Shown here: positions 42,008 through 50,973 of the stretch, piece by piece
Position numbering within the stretch: the stretch's first letter is position 1
How the letters are laid out: each line of letters opens with the position of its first letter
NCBI GenBank assembly: GCA_016280915.1
Contig: JAEEHQ010000009.1
Span: forward strand, 1-64,000
Direction: 5' to 3'
DNA length: 64,000 nucleotides
Source of the DNA: Bacteroidales bacterium
GTDB lineage: Bacteria > Bacteroidota > Bacteroidia > Bacteroidales > P3
The notes under the pieces: generated by a model
The model's database searches: none
The model's input: only the letters and a program-made list of their open reading frames with translations
Told to the model about the DNA's origin: nothing
Translations under genes and position numbers: made by a program

Positions 42008-43009
42008 ATGAAAAACAAAACCTTATTCGCTGCCAGCATGGTCCTAATGGTGCTCTTTGCGGCATGTACCGAGAAAGAGGGCGTTTACAACCCCAAAAAG
42101 AAAAATGCCAAAATCTACACCTCTTCGGTCGCCCACTACGGTCAGTATGACCCCGAAACAGGTACCCTCTACAACCAAAACACCTTCAACTACGACAAGC
42201 AACTTTCAGAAGAGTGGACCTGGGATGGTAATAAACTGTCCAAAATTACCGTTTACCCCATCAGTCCCGCTCCCAACGACCAAGACAGGGAACACGATGA
42301 TATTCTTTTTACCTACGACGGCAACCAAATTCAACGCATCGAGTCGGAAAATGAATACATGACCTTCACCTATGACGGAAAGAAATTGCAACAGATACAA
42401 CTCTTCAGTACCGGCAACAACAACCCATTCGAGACCTACACCTTCACCCACGAAGGAAACAAAGTCACCAAAGTGGTCTTTGCCTTTGAGGACCTGTTGA
42501 TTAATAAAACCTCCGTCAACCAAATGAAGAAAATCCTCTTCCGCTTCATCCTGCCTTCGGCCGAAAAGGCCAACAAAGCCCTTGCCACCCTCCAGCAGGC
42601 AGCAGCCAAGGGTAGTGCCGATGGAATGGTCAGCATTCCCATGGAACTCACCTGGACGGGCGACAATGTTACAGGCATCAATGCCAACTATCTCTTTCCT
42701 GGAATGACGGGACCCGAAGCCCGTTCGCTCTCCGCCACGTTTGAGTTTGACGACAAATGCAATCCATTCAAAAACAACTTCCTCTTGGGAATGAATGATG
42801 GCTCTTTTAGCGTCTTCAATGAAAACAACATGACCAAAAGTACCACAATAACCCGCTTCGGAGATGGCTACCCATTTACCGACGAAATAACCTACTCCTA
42901 CACCTACGACAGCCAATGGCCTCTCACCCAAACCGCCGTAACACTCTACAACGCAGAAGATTATGGATCTATCGACTCCACCACCCTCTACTTTGAGTAT
43001 GTTAAATAA
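42008..43009 (+). CDS. lipoprotein with YD/RHS-like repeats (DUF4595-like)
   Basis: The 333-residue protein has a lipoprotein signal (MVLMVLFAAC, Cys20). It then shows short repeats of the type FTYDGNQIQRIESENEYMTF and TYDGKKLQQI, reminiscent of RHS/YD beta-sheet repeats found in Bacteroidales cell-surface lipoproteins of DUF4595 type. No catalytic motif is seen. It stands alone between the sigma cluster and ackA and is followed by a hairpin. Confidence 0.65.
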   Translation: MKNKTLFAASMVLMVLFAACTEKEGVYNPKKKNAKIYTSSVAHYGQYDPETGTLYNQNTFNYDKQLSEEWTWDGNKLSKITVYPISPAPNDQDREHDDILFTYDGNQIQRIESENEYMTFTYDGKKLQQIQLFSTGNNNPFETYTFTHEGNKVTKVVFAFEDLLINKTSVNQMKKILFRFILPSAEKANKALATLQQAAAKGSADGMVSIPMELTWTGDNVTGINANYLFPGMTGPEARSLSATFEFDDKCNPFKNNFLLGMNDGSFSVFNENNMTKSTTITRFGDGYPFTDEITYSYTYDSQWPLTQTAVTLYNAEDYGSIDSTTLYFEYVK

Positions 43010-43124
43010 AACACATACACATAAAACATATGAAGAAGCGTAGTAGCTTCATTCAATCTTCGACCATTCTTCGTTTTCGGGTCGAATGTAGAGCGAAGCT
43101 ACACCTACCTTTCATTTCTCATGG

Positions 43125-43151
43125 AAAACGCGTCCCCTCGGGTCGCGTTTT
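43125..43151 (+). terminator. terminator before ackA
   Basis: AAAACGCG (43125-43132) and CGCGTTTT (43144-43151) pair perfectly, and an inner CCC/GGG pair can extend the stem across one T:T mismatch. TTTCC follows. It ends the lipoprotein transcript. Confidence 0.75.
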
Positions 43152-43173
43152 TCCTATCTTCACGCTTGATTAT

Positions 43174-43202
43174 CCCAAATCGGTCATTCGGGTTTATCCC
43201 AA
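43174..43202. repeat. copy of the CCCAAATCGGTCATT element
   Basis: CCCAAATCGGTCATT (43174-43188) is identical to the left end of the unit at 2471 and to the inverse complement of the copy at 6943. It is followed by CGGGTTTATCCCAA. Confidence 0.65.
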
Positions 43203-43240
43203 GTTGCCAAAAATAATTCTAATATGTGGCATTTTTTTTG

Positions 43241-43248
43241 TATTTTTG
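43241..43248 (+). promoter_or_regulatory. −7 box for ackA
   Basis: TATTTTTG followed by GAGACG lies 64 bases upstream of the ackA ATG. Confidence 0.6.
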
Positions 43249-43311
43249 GAGACGCAAGTTGCAAGGCTTGACTGACAGAAATTAATAATTATCAAATATT
43301 TAAATCGAACA

Positions 43312-44520
43312 ATGAAAATATTAGTTCTTAATTGTGGCAGTTCGTCAATCAAATATCAGCTGGTTGACATGGCCAATAACGCTGAGGTGATGGCCAAGGG
43401 TTTGCTTGAGCGCATCGGTTTGGAAATGGGCGAATTCACCCATAAGTACCACGGAGAGAAACACTATGAGCAGCTGCCCATCCCCGACCACACGGCGGGT
43501 ATCAAGATTGTGCTGAACGCTTTGATTGACCCCAAGATGGGCGTGATAAAAGATTTCAAAGAAATCGGTGCCGTCGGCAACCGCATCGCCCACGGCGGCG
43601 AGGCCTTCGACCGCAGCGTGCTGATCGACGACAAAGTGATTGAAACCATCAAGTCGCTGACCCACTTGGCGCCCCTGCACACCCCCGGCAACCTGGCCGG
43701 CATCTACGCCATGCGCGAGGTGCTGCCCGGCGTGCCACAGGTGGCGGTGTTCGACACGGCCTTCCACAGCACCCTGCCCCCCAAGAGCTTCCTCTACGGC
43801 CTGCCCTACGAATACTACCAGAAGTACGGCGTGCGCCGCTATGGTTTCCACGGCACCAGCCATCGCTATGTGGCCGAGAAGGCTGCCAAGATGATTGGCA
43901 AGGACTGGACCAAACTGAACATCATCAGCTGCCACCTGGGTAGCGGTGCCTCCATTGCCGCCATCAAGCAAGGCAAGAGTTTCGACACCACCATGGGCAT
44001 GACCCCGCTGGAGGGCCTGATTATGGGCTCCCGCCCCGGCGATGTCGACCCCGGCGTCATCGAGTTCATCATCAAGAAAGCGATTACCGAGAACGGCAAG
44101 GACTGGAAAGACATTACCAAGATTCTCAACAAACAGAGCGGCCTCGTGGGCATCAGCGGCGGCAAACAGGACATGCGCGACATCCGTGCCGGACGCGACG
44201 CAGGCGACGAGCGTTGCACCTACGCCTTCGACATGTTTGCCCAGCGTGTGAAACGCTACATAGGCGGCTACATGGCCGAGATGGGCGGCTGCGACCTGTT
44301 GCTCTTCACCGGCGGCATTGGCGAGAACGCCTGGTTCATGCGCCGTCCCATTCTTGAGAACATGGAATGCCTTGGCATCAATGTCGACCTCTCCAAGAGC
44401 GACAACGTCATGGGCGAGGACCTCATCCTCAGCACCCCCGACTCGAAGGTGGCCGTCGTGGTGGTCACCACCGACGAGGAGTTCGTTATTGCCAGCGACA
44501 CCTTCAATCTGGTAAAATAA
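43312..44520 (+). CDS. ackA: acetate kinase
   Basis: The 402-residue enzyme converts acetyl phosphate and ADP to acetate and ATP. The start MKILVLNCGSSSIKYQL and the motifs VGNRIAHGGEAF, HGTSHRYV, SCHLGSGAS, DTTMGMTPLEGL and FTGGIGENA are those of the acetokinase family. The phosphotransacetylase gene (pta) that usually lies next to it is not present in the window. A promoter precedes the gene and a terminator follows, so it is a single-gene transcript. Confidence 0.95.
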   Translation: MKILVLNCGSSSIKYQLVDMANNAEVMAKGLLERIGLEMGEFTHKYHGEKHYEQLPIPDHTAGIKIVLNALIDPKMGVIKDFKEIGAVGNRIAHGGEAFDRSVLIDDKVIETIKSLTHLAPLHTPGNLAGIYAMREVLPGVPQVAVFDTAFHSTLPPKSFLYGLPYEYYQKYGVRRYGFHGTSHRYVAEKAAKMIGKDWTKLNIISCHLGSGASIAAIKQGKSFDTTMGMTPLEGLIMGSRPGDVDPGVIEFIIKKAITENGKDWKDITKILNKQSGLVGISGGKQDMRDIRAGRDAGDERCTYAFDMFAQRVKRYIGGYMAEMGGCDLLLFTGGIGENAWFMRRPILENMECLGINVDLSKSDNVMGEDLILSTPDSKVAVVVVTTDEEFVIASDTFNLVK

Positions 44521-44538
44521 AGTCATTCATCATCTATC

Positions 44539-44572
44539 AAAGGGTTTCCTGCATCACGAGCGGAAACCCTTT
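44539..44572 (+). terminator. terminator of ackA
   Basis: AAAGGGTTTCC (44539-44549) and GGAAACCCTTT (44562-44572) form a perfect 11-bp stem with a 12-base loop. Confidence 0.75.
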
Positions 44573-44588
44573 GCCTTAACCAATATTT

Positions 44589-45422
44589 ATGGAAAATCCC
44601 ATCAACTTCAACGACCCTGCACCCGTCGACAAGTCGTCAAATCTCTGGAAGAACCTTATCTACACCTTCCTGGGCACCACCATCTCCATCCTGCTCACTT
44701 TCGGTTCTGGCACCTTGATACAAATGCATCATCAGGCTCAGTCTCGCCGAATGACAGCCATGATGGTGATTAGTCATATTGAATCCTGTGCCCAAAAGTT
44801 GGAAGACCTCTCCTCAGAGATGAAAAGGCGCGACACCATAGCAACCTATATGTTAAGTATTCCGATGGACTCTCTCGACAATCCCGAGAACCTACCCATC
44901 ATCTCCGCTATGCGCCACCCAGACATGATCAGTCTCGACAAAACCATAGAAACAGCCTTCTCCTCCACTATCGAGACATGGAAAGATATGGATAACTTCG
45001 GCTTTATCAACAGCGTCGGAAGATGCTTCTCCCTCATAAAAGTTGTTGAAGACAACTATAACAATTATATCGAATCCTACTTCCAACCCATTCGTGAAGT
45101 AAATCAACACCCCGAAAATTACTCCGGCAATTCCTTATATTCAAAATATCTACACAACGAGGAATACCGAAAAATCCTACAGAATATCCACGACCGATCA
45201 GACTATTACATGTATTTCGCCGACAAAATACGTGTATGCAATTCCATCAATATGAAATTGATGAATATCTCCGATAAAGACCTGGAAAAATTCCTTGAAG
45301 AGTCTGATGTGGAATCCATTATCCCTGCCGATTCCATAAAGCGTCTAAAAGATTTTATCACCCCCGCACTCGACCCCAAGAGCCTTCCCGACATTCATTC
45401 ATATTTCCAATTCAAACAATAA
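44589..45422 (+). CDS. membrane-anchored hypothetical protein
   Basis: The 277-residue protein has one N-terminal membrane helix (about 20-45, LIYTFLGTTISILLTFGSGTL) after a short cytoplasmic tail. A long helical, charged soluble part follows, with several Asp/Glu-rich segments. The family is unknown to me. It is transcribed after the ackA terminator and ends 29 bases before the PorE-like gene. A role at the inner membrane is possible, but not supported by motifs. Confidence 0.6.
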   Translation: MENPINFNDPAPVDKSSNLWKNLIYTFLGTTISILLTFGSGTLIQMHHQAQSRRMTAMMVISHIESCAQKLEDLSSEMKRRDTIATYMLSIPMDSLDNPENLPIISAMRHPDMISLDKTIETAFSSTIETWKDMDNFGFINSVGRCFSLIKVVEDNYNNYIESYFQPIREVNQHPENYSGNSLYSKYLHNEEYRKILQNIHDRSDYYMYFADKIRVCNSINMKLMNISDKDLEKFLEESDVESIIPADSIKRLKDFITPALDPKSLPDIHSYFQFKQ

Positions 45423-45451
45423 AGCAACCCGTTTCCCGTTATATTCATGAT

Positions 45452-47020
45452 ATGAATATAAAAAATATATTTACCCTCACCACGCTCCTGATGCTGGCTC
45501 CCATGGTGCTGGCACAGTACACTGTTGACAACAAGAAAGCCGTGGCCGAATTTGAGAAAGGCCAGCAGCTGCTGGACGGCAATGCCAAGAAAGCCTTCGA
45601 ACACTTCAATAAGGCGTTGAAGGCCGAACCCACCTTTGCCGAGGTACACCTGACCATGGCAGCATGGTATCTCGACCACGACAGCCTCGACCAAGCCGAA
45701 AGCCACCTGAAGACATTCCTGCACACAGACAAAGGCAAGCACAAACGCTGGGGAGCCGGTGCCGAGCACGACCTCAAATGCATCGCCTTCCGCCGCGAGG
45801 CTTTGGCCAACCCCGTGCCTTTCACACCCGAGAATTTGGGCAGCGGGGTGAACAGTCCGGACGACGAGTACTTGCCCACCCTGACGGCAGACGGGCAGAC
45901 GCTGATATTCACCCGCTACAACCGCCCGGCCATGGCGGAGGATTTTTGCCAGAGCCGCAAGCGTGACGGTCAATGGGGCAAAGCCGTGCGCATGGCCGAG
46001 CCGCTGAACAGCGAAGAAAACGAGGGCGCCGGCTGCATCTCGCAGGACGGCCGCATCCTCTACTTCACCGCCTGCGGACGCAAAGACGGCATGGGCCGCT
46101 GCGACCTATATATCTCCTACCGCAAAGAAGGCGGCTGGAGCCAACCGCAAAACTTAGGCCCTGCCGTGAATACGGGCGGATGGGAGTCGCAGCCCTGCCT
46201 CTCCATCGACGGACAGACACTCTACTTTGTGAGCGACCGCAAGGACGGCCTCGGGGGTATGGACATCTGGCGCAGCACTTTGGTGGAAGGCCAATGGAGC
46301 AAGCCTGTGAACATGGGTCCCGGCATCAACACCAAGGGCGACGAGAAGAGTCCCTTCATCTCCTTCGACAACAACACACTCTACTTCTCCAGCAACGGCC
46401 ACATAGGCATGGGCGGGCTGGACCTCTTTATGTGCCGCCGCACCGACGACACCTCCTGGAGCGAGCCCCAGAACTTGGGCTACCCCATCAACACCAAGGG
46501 CGACGAAAGCTCGCTGATAGTTAGTCCCGACGGCAGCACCGCCTTCTTCAGCAGCGACAAATTTGGCGGACAGGGAGGCTTGGACCTCTACAGCTTCGCC
46601 TTGCCCGAACAGGTGCGCCCAGAACCCGTGGAATATAAAGAAGAAATCACCGAGGTGGCTCCCGAACTGGAAGTGGGCGAGAGCATCACGCTGAAGAACG
46701 TCTTCTTCCAAACTGGCAAATACACCCTCTTGGACGTGTCGATAGTCGAGCTGGACAAAGTGGTGGAGATGATGCAGAAACACCCCAACATGCGCATCGA
46801 ACTGGGCGGACACACCGACAATGTCGGCCGCCCCGAAGCCAACCAAAAACTCTCGGAGCAACGCGCCAAGGCAGTTTATGACTACCTCGTGAAGAAAGGC
46901 ATCTCAGCCGACCGCCTCACCTACAAAGGCTACGGCCAAACAGAGCCTGTGGCCGACAACACCACCCCCGAAGGCCGCCGCCAAAACCGCCGCACCGTCT
47001 TCACCATCTTAGAGAAATAA
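45452..47020 (+). CDS. PorE-like protein: TPR, PD40 propeller, OmpA domain
   Basis: The 522-residue precursor has a signal peptide (about 20 residues), a TPR-like region (25-110), a PD40/WD40-type beta-propeller (about 130-390, with repeated YFSSNGHIGMGGLDLF-like blades) and a C-terminal OmpA domain with GGHTDNVG and the usual NQKLSEQRAKAVYDYL motif that binds peptidoglycan. This order matches PorE of the type IX secretion system, but the carboxypeptidase-regulatory domain normally found between propeller and OmpA domain is absent. A T9SS cargo protein is encoded 0.8 kb downstream. Confidence 0.8.
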   Translation: MNIKNIFTLTTLLMLAPMVLAQYTVDNKKAVAEFEKGQQLLDGNAKKAFEHFNKALKAEPTFAEVHLTMAAWYLDHDSLDQAESHLKTFLHTDKGKHKRWGAGAEHDLKCIAFRREALANPVPFTPENLGSGVNSPDDEYLPTLTADGQTLIFTRYNRPAMAEDFCQSRKRDGQWGKAVRMAEPLNSEENEGAGCISQDGRILYFTACGRKDGMGRCDLYISYRKEGGWSQPQNLGPAVNTGGWESQPCLSIDGQTLYFVSDRKDGLGGMDIWRSTLVEGQWSKPVNMGPGINTKGDEKSPFISFDNNTLYFSSNGHIGMGGLDLFMCRRTDDTSWSEPQNLGYPINTKGDESSLIVSPDGSTAFFSSDKFGGQGGLDLYSFALPEQVRPEPVEYKEEITEVAPELEVGESITLKNVFFQTGKYTLLDVSIVELDKVVEMMQKHPNMRIELGGHTDNVGRPEANQKLSEQRAKAVYDYLVKKGISADRLTYKGYGQTEPVADNTTPEGRRQNRRTVFTILEK

Positions 47021-47083
47021 CATAGGACTCACTTACACCCAAACAAACCCGATTCCCTCTTACAACCCCATAAACCTAAAAAC

Positions 47084-47770
47084 ATGAAGAAAAAAGTAAT
47101 CATTCTCACCGGAGCCGGCGTGAGTGCCGAAAGCGGAATCAGCACCTTCCGCGACAGCGACGGCCTTTGGGAACACTACCGCGTGGAAGATGTGGCCACC
47201 TACGATGCCTATCTGCGCAATCCCCAGCTGGTGCTTGACTTTTATAACCAACGCCGCCGCGAGCTTTTCAAGGCCCAGCCCAACGAAGCCCACCGCCAGC
47301 TGGTGCGACTGGAGGAGAAATACGACGTGCACATCATCACCCAGAATATCGACAACCTGCACGAACGGGCTGGTTCAACCCAAGTGCTGCACCTGCACGG
47401 CGAGCTGACCAAAGGACGCAGCGACCGCGACGACAACCTGATTGTGGAGATTGGCGACAAAGAGATACACCTTGGCGACAAAGCCCCCGACGGGGCCCAG
47501 CTGCGACCCCACATCGTGTGGTTTGGCGAGGCGGTGCCCAACATAGAGCCTGCCGCCGAGCTGTGCGAACAGGCCGACTACTTCATCGTCATAGGCACCT
47601 CAATGAATGTCTACCCCGCCGCAGGCCTCATCCACTATGTGCCCAAGTCCACGCCCTGCTATCTGGTGGACCCCAAGGCGGTACCCATCTCAAGGCCCAT
47701 CACCATCTTTCAGGAGAAAGCCGGCACAGGGGTGAAAAAAGTAGTGGACGAACTTTTGCAAAAAGAATAA
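47084..47770 (+). CDS. cobB: sirtuin (NAD-dependent protein deacylase), zinc-less
   Basis: The 228-residue protein has the Sir2 NAD-binding GAGVSAESGISTFRD (10-24), TQNIDNLHERAGS (86-98) and catalytic His105 (LHGEL). The four zinc-binding Cys usual for sirtuins are missing, and the loop after His105 is short and acidic. Tyr54 and Arg57 (YNQR) correspond to the Tyr-x-x-Arg pair that gives SIRT5-type enzymes affinity for succinyl- and malonyl-lysine, so desuccinylation is plausible. Its neighbours are the PorE-like gene and a T9SS cargo gene. The symbol is the general bacterial name. Confidence 0.85.
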   Translation: MKKKVIILTGAGVSAESGISTFRDSDGLWEHYRVEDVATYDAYLRNPQLVLDFYNQRRRELFKAQPNEAHRQLVRLEEKYDVHIITQNIDNLHERAGSTQVLHLHGELTKGRSDRDDNLIVEIGDKEIHLGDKAPDGAQLRPHIVWFGEAVPNIEPAAELCEQADYFIVIGTSMNVYPAAGLIHYVPKSTPCYLVDPKAVPISRPITIFQEKAGTGVKKVVDELLQKE

Positions 47771-47792
47771 CAACAAATAAAATACTAATAAC

Positions 47793-48479
47793 ATGAAAAA
47801 AATTCTATCTCTAGCCCTGCTGCTTTGCAGCGTTGTGGTGCTGAATGCACAAAACCAGATTGGTTTCGTTTATGACGGTACCGTCTATCAGAACGGCGAC
47901 ACGATGGTGGTGACCTGCGAAAAATCGGCCCACAGCATCGAGTCTATCGACTTCCGCAACCAGACCTCAGGCACTCTGCGTGACTTAGTGGTTTCCATGG
48001 CCGAGGTGGAGCGCAATGGTTTTGAGGCTTGGGGCCTCTGCACCACGCAGTGTGTGGCCGACCTCACCAGCGCACCCTTCAGCATGTCCCCCAACTCCGA
48101 CTTCGACGGTTTCTCCATCGACATCATCATCGACCAGAATGTGGAGCGTCCTTTTGGCATCTATACCTTGCGTATTTCCAACAGCATCATCAACTGCAGC
48201 GTGTTGGTCCGTTTCCAAGCTTACACCGAGACAGTGGGTATCGACCCTGTGCTGGCCAACAGCAGCGTGAAGGCTTTTCCCAACCCTGCCACCCATCAGT
48301 TCAGCGTGAGCTACAGTGTTGAGCAGCCTGCCACCCTCACCATCGTCGACATGCAGGGACGCACCGTGCGCAGCATGCCTGTTGAGGGCAACGGCACCGT
48401 CAACATCAGCGACCTTCCTGCCGGCATGTATGCCTACGGCATTGCAGGCGGCAAGATGCAAAAACTCATCGTGAAATAA
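47793..48479 (+). CDS. secreted protein with type IX sorting domain
   Basis: The 228-residue precursor has a signal peptide (about 19 residues), a short N-terminal region with paired Cys (WGLCTTQC), and a type A C-terminal sorting domain of about 75 residues: KAFPNPATHQFSVSYS, then GRTVRSM, INISDLPAGMYAYGI and the final KLIVK. Such domains direct proteins through the T9SS, so the product is secreted or surface-attached. Function of the N-terminal domain is unknown. A terminator follows. Confidence 0.88.
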   Translation: MKKILSLALLLCSVVVLNAQNQIGFVYDGTVYQNGDTMVVTCEKSAHSIESIDFRNQTSGTLRDLVVSMAEVERNGFEAWGLCTTQCVADLTSAPFSMSPNSDFDGFSIDIIIDQNVERPFGIYTLRISNSIINCSVLVRFQAYTETVGIDPVLANSSVKAFPNPATHQFSVSYSVEQPATLTIVDMQGRTVRSMPVEGNGTVNISDLPAGMYAYGIAGGKMQKLIVK

Positions 48480-48501
48480 AAAAAACAGTCCTCTCTTATC
48501 G

Positions 48502-48532
48502 AAACCCTGTGGAGGACACCCCCACAGGGTTT
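48502..48532 (+). terminator. terminator of the T9SS cargo gene
   Basis: AAACCCTGTGG (48502-48512) and CCACAGGGTTT (48522-48532) form an 11-bp stem with a 9-base loop and TTTTCTTTT after it. It ends just before the next start codon. Confidence 0.85.
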
Positions 48533-48541
48533 TTCTTTTCT

Positions 48542-49402
48542 ATGCGACTATTCCTGACATGCCATTGCGGCAAACGCATCCTCTTGAAAGGGAAATATTC
48601 AACTGCCGACGAAGTGCGCCGACAGAGGGGCGACTTCGTCACCCTGCGCTGTCCCCATTGCGGCCGAACGGTCCACCTGCCCTACACCTGGACTTACCCT
48701 GCCTCCTGGGGCCCATGGGGCACCATCGGCATTCTGTCGGCCTTCATCCTAGGCAGCGTGGCCTTGATGGCACTTTTGCAGCATGCTGGGGCATCAGTTG
48801 GGGCGGTGATATGGATTCCCATTGTTGCATTGGCTTTTTACGCACGGATTGCCAAAATAGAGTCGGATGCTGTGGAGCAGTTCGAACGCTCCATATCCAA
48901 TGCCCCTACTCCGCATCTTACCCACGATGTAGCAGCAACGTGGGACGACATCGACCTGCTGAGCTGGTACGACATTGAGGAACCGGAGGACATCACCACC
49001 CTCTTTGAACGGGTGATATACTACGCCACCTTTTTGAACCATGAGGAGGGACCGAGATACATGGAGTGGTTCTACTACTATGAGCAAAACTTTAATTCCC
49101 AACCCGACGACGGCACAGACCTCTACAGCAGCCTTTTGGCTGTGGGAGCCACTCGCCACGCCACCATTGTGCTGGAGGCAAGAGAAATATACTTGCAACA
49201 CAAGGACGAGGTGGAGCGGTGCGTGAAGAGTGTGACCCACGACGGTTACCAACAGCTCCTTGCCCTCAACCTATTCGGCCCACAGGACGACGCCCTTGCC
49301 CAGGCCTATCAGGAGGAGCCCTTGTTGCCCTTGGTGGCCGACTATATACGCCACCACATACCGCAGCTCAATGGCAAAGAGCGTACGAATGCAGAGACAT
49401 AA
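48542..49402 (+). CDS. zinc-ribbon membrane protein with DUF4375-like end
   Basis: The frame is open upstream, but the extension lies in the preceding terminator, so the ATG at 48542 is chosen (286 residues). The N-terminus has two Cys pairs (CHC at 7-9 and CPHC at 37-40) that should bind zinc. Two membrane helices (about 60-85 and 88-105) follow, and a C-terminal soluble domain with YMEWFYYYEQNFNS and LLAVGATRHATIVLEAREI resembles DUF4375/DMP19 domains. Function is unknown. A TPR gene follows 39 bases downstream. Confidence 0.55.
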   Translation: MRLFLTCHCGKRILLKGKYSTADEVRRQRGDFVTLRCPHCGRTVHLPYTWTYPASWGPWGTIGILSAFILGSVALMALLQHAGASVGAVIWIPIVALAFYARIAKIESDAVEQFERSISNAPTPHLTHDVAATWDDIDLLSWYDIEEPEDITTLFERVIYYATFLNHEEGPRYMEWFYYYEQNFNSQPDDGTDLYSSLLAVGATRHATIVLEAREIYLQHKDEVERCVKSVTHDGYQQLLALNLFGPQDDALAQAYQEEPLLPLVADYIRHHIPQLNGKERTNAET

Positions 49403-49441
49403 GCAAGAAAATGTGCAAGCACTATTATTAACCATAATAAG

Positions 49442-50956
49442 ATGACAGAAGAATACATAGAACTCGGGATAGAACAACTGGACCAAGATAATCCAGAGAA
49501 AGCGCTGCATTACTTCCAGTCGGCCTACGCTCTGCAGCCCGACAACGATGGGGTGTTGTTTTACCTAGGGCTGACCCATCACCGCTTGGAACATCAGGAG
49601 GAGGCATTGCGGTTCTACCGCCTCTCGCTGGCAGTGGAGCCCCGGTCGGCCGAAACATGGCTGAACTTGGGCAACTGCCTGGACGAAATGAATCAGCTGG
49701 AAGAGGCCGAGGATGCCTACCGCACAGCCAGCAATTTGGACCCGGAGAATGATGACGTCTACGTGGAATGGGGCATATTCTACTATAACCAAGACCGCTG
49801 GGAGGAGGCCTTGGCCTGTTTTGAGCAGGCACAGCGCATCAATCCCAATAACGAGGACGCCCTCTGGCAGCAGGGCGACGCGCTGGTGCAGATGGAGCAT
49901 TATGAGGAGGCCTTGGAGGTGGCCCAAACCCTCACCCGCCGCATGCCAAAGGATTGGAAGGCTTGGTCAAACTATGCGTGGTGCAGTCTGAAGCTGGGAC
50001 TCTACGACCAGGTAATACCTGCGGTGCGGAAGATGAATCGGCTCAGCCCCAAGAACCCTAGCGGGTATGAGATGCTGGGCATCGCAATGTTGGAAACGGG
50101 GCACCCCGATAAAGCCTTGCCGCAATATGAGCAGGTGATAAAGCTCGACCCTGACGACTGGGCAGCGCTGGGCAGCAAGGGCTACTGCCTGATGCTGATG
50201 GGGCGATACAAAGAGGCCCTGAGATGCTACGAGAAGGTGACCCGCGAGGTGGACGACGACCATGAGTACTGGAACTGCATGGGCGTTGCCCTTCACAAGC
50301 TCAAGCGCGACGACGAGGCCCTGAAGTGCTACCAAAAGGCGCTGGAACTGTATCCCGAGTATGCGGTTGCCATAAGCAATATAGCCGACGTGCATTGCGA
50401 CCGAAAGGAATACCCACAGGCCGAAATGCTGTATCGCAAAGCCTACGGCCTCGACCCTGAGAATCGCCGCAGCGACCTCTTTTCGGTAGCCCTGTGCATG
50501 TTCAACACGAAGCGTTTTGCCGATATGGTACCCCTGCTGCAACCATTGCTGCCCTACGCCAAGGAGGACGAGCAGAACTATGCCATGCTGCTAGGGGTGG
50601 CCTACAAGAACCTGCAACAATACGAGGAGGCCATCCGATATTTCAAACTGCAGTTGGAAAACTCGCAGGATGGTCCTTACTCCAGCGCCTGCTGGTTCAA
50701 TATAGCCCTATGCGAGAAGGAGCTGAAGCACCTCAACGAGGCGGAGTCCACCTTGAAAAAAGCGTTAGAGTTCTTCGACAGCGATGAAGAGAAGGCCATG
50801 TGCCACTTCGGCCTCGGAGAGCTTTATTTAGAGCAGAAACAGTACAGTCAGGCGTTGGAGCACTTGGATCAGGCCGTGGCTCTCGACCCCGAAATCGAAG
50901 ACTATGCCGCCGCCCGCGAGGTGGCCATTCGCCGCATAGAACAAAGCCAAAAATAA
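49442..50956 (+). CDS. tetratricopeptide repeat protein
   Basis: The 504-residue protein has no signal peptide or membrane helix and consists almost entirely of about twelve to thirteen TPR units of 34 residues, each with the W/L-G-Y-A-F-A-P pattern (for example WLNLGNCLDEMNQLEEAEDA). TPR arrays act as protein-protein interaction scaffolds. The 308-residue radical SAM gene starts 17 bases after its stop, so these are in one transcript. Confidence 0.88.
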   Translation: MTEEYIELGIEQLDQDNPEKALHYFQSAYALQPDNDGVLFYLGLTHHRLEHQEEALRFYRLSLAVEPRSAETWLNLGNCLDEMNQLEEAEDAYRTASNLDPENDDVYVEWGIFYYNQDRWEEALACFEQAQRINPNNEDALWQQGDALVQMEHYEEALEVAQTLTRRMPKDWKAWSNYAWCSLKLGLYDQVIPAVRKMNRLSPKNPSGYEMLGIAMLETGHPDKALPQYEQVIKLDPDDWAALGSKGYCLMLMGRYKEALRCYEKVTREVDDDHEYWNCMGVALHKLKRDDEALKCYQKALELYPEYAVAISNIADVHCDRKEYPQAEMLYRKAYGLDPENRRSDLFSVALCMFNTKRFADMVPLLQPLLPYAKEDEQNYAMLLGVAYKNLQQYEEAIRYFKLQLENSQDGPYSSACWFNIALCEKELKHLNEAESTLKKALEFFDSDEEKAMCHFGLGELYLEQKQYSQALEHLDQAVALDPEIEDYAAAREVAIRRIEQSQK

Positions 50957-50973
50957 CTCATTCCTACATCTCC

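Larger units (their letters stand above)
43010..43311. other. intergenic region before ackA
   Basis: These 302 bases contain an imperfect long hairpin (GTAGCTTC 43043-43050 with GAAGCTAC 43095-43102 and inner TCGAC/GTCGA), a terminator-like stem at 43125-43151, a copy of the CCCAAATCGGTCATT repeat and the ackA promoter. No gene is seen. Confidence 0.6.

Noticed and set aside
43345-44526. 393-codon open frame on the minus strand opposite ackA
   Set aside because: It is a by-product of the codon pattern of ackA. Its translation is rich in His, Gly, Val and Ala, with no promoter or motif, while the plus strand is a perfect acetate kinase.
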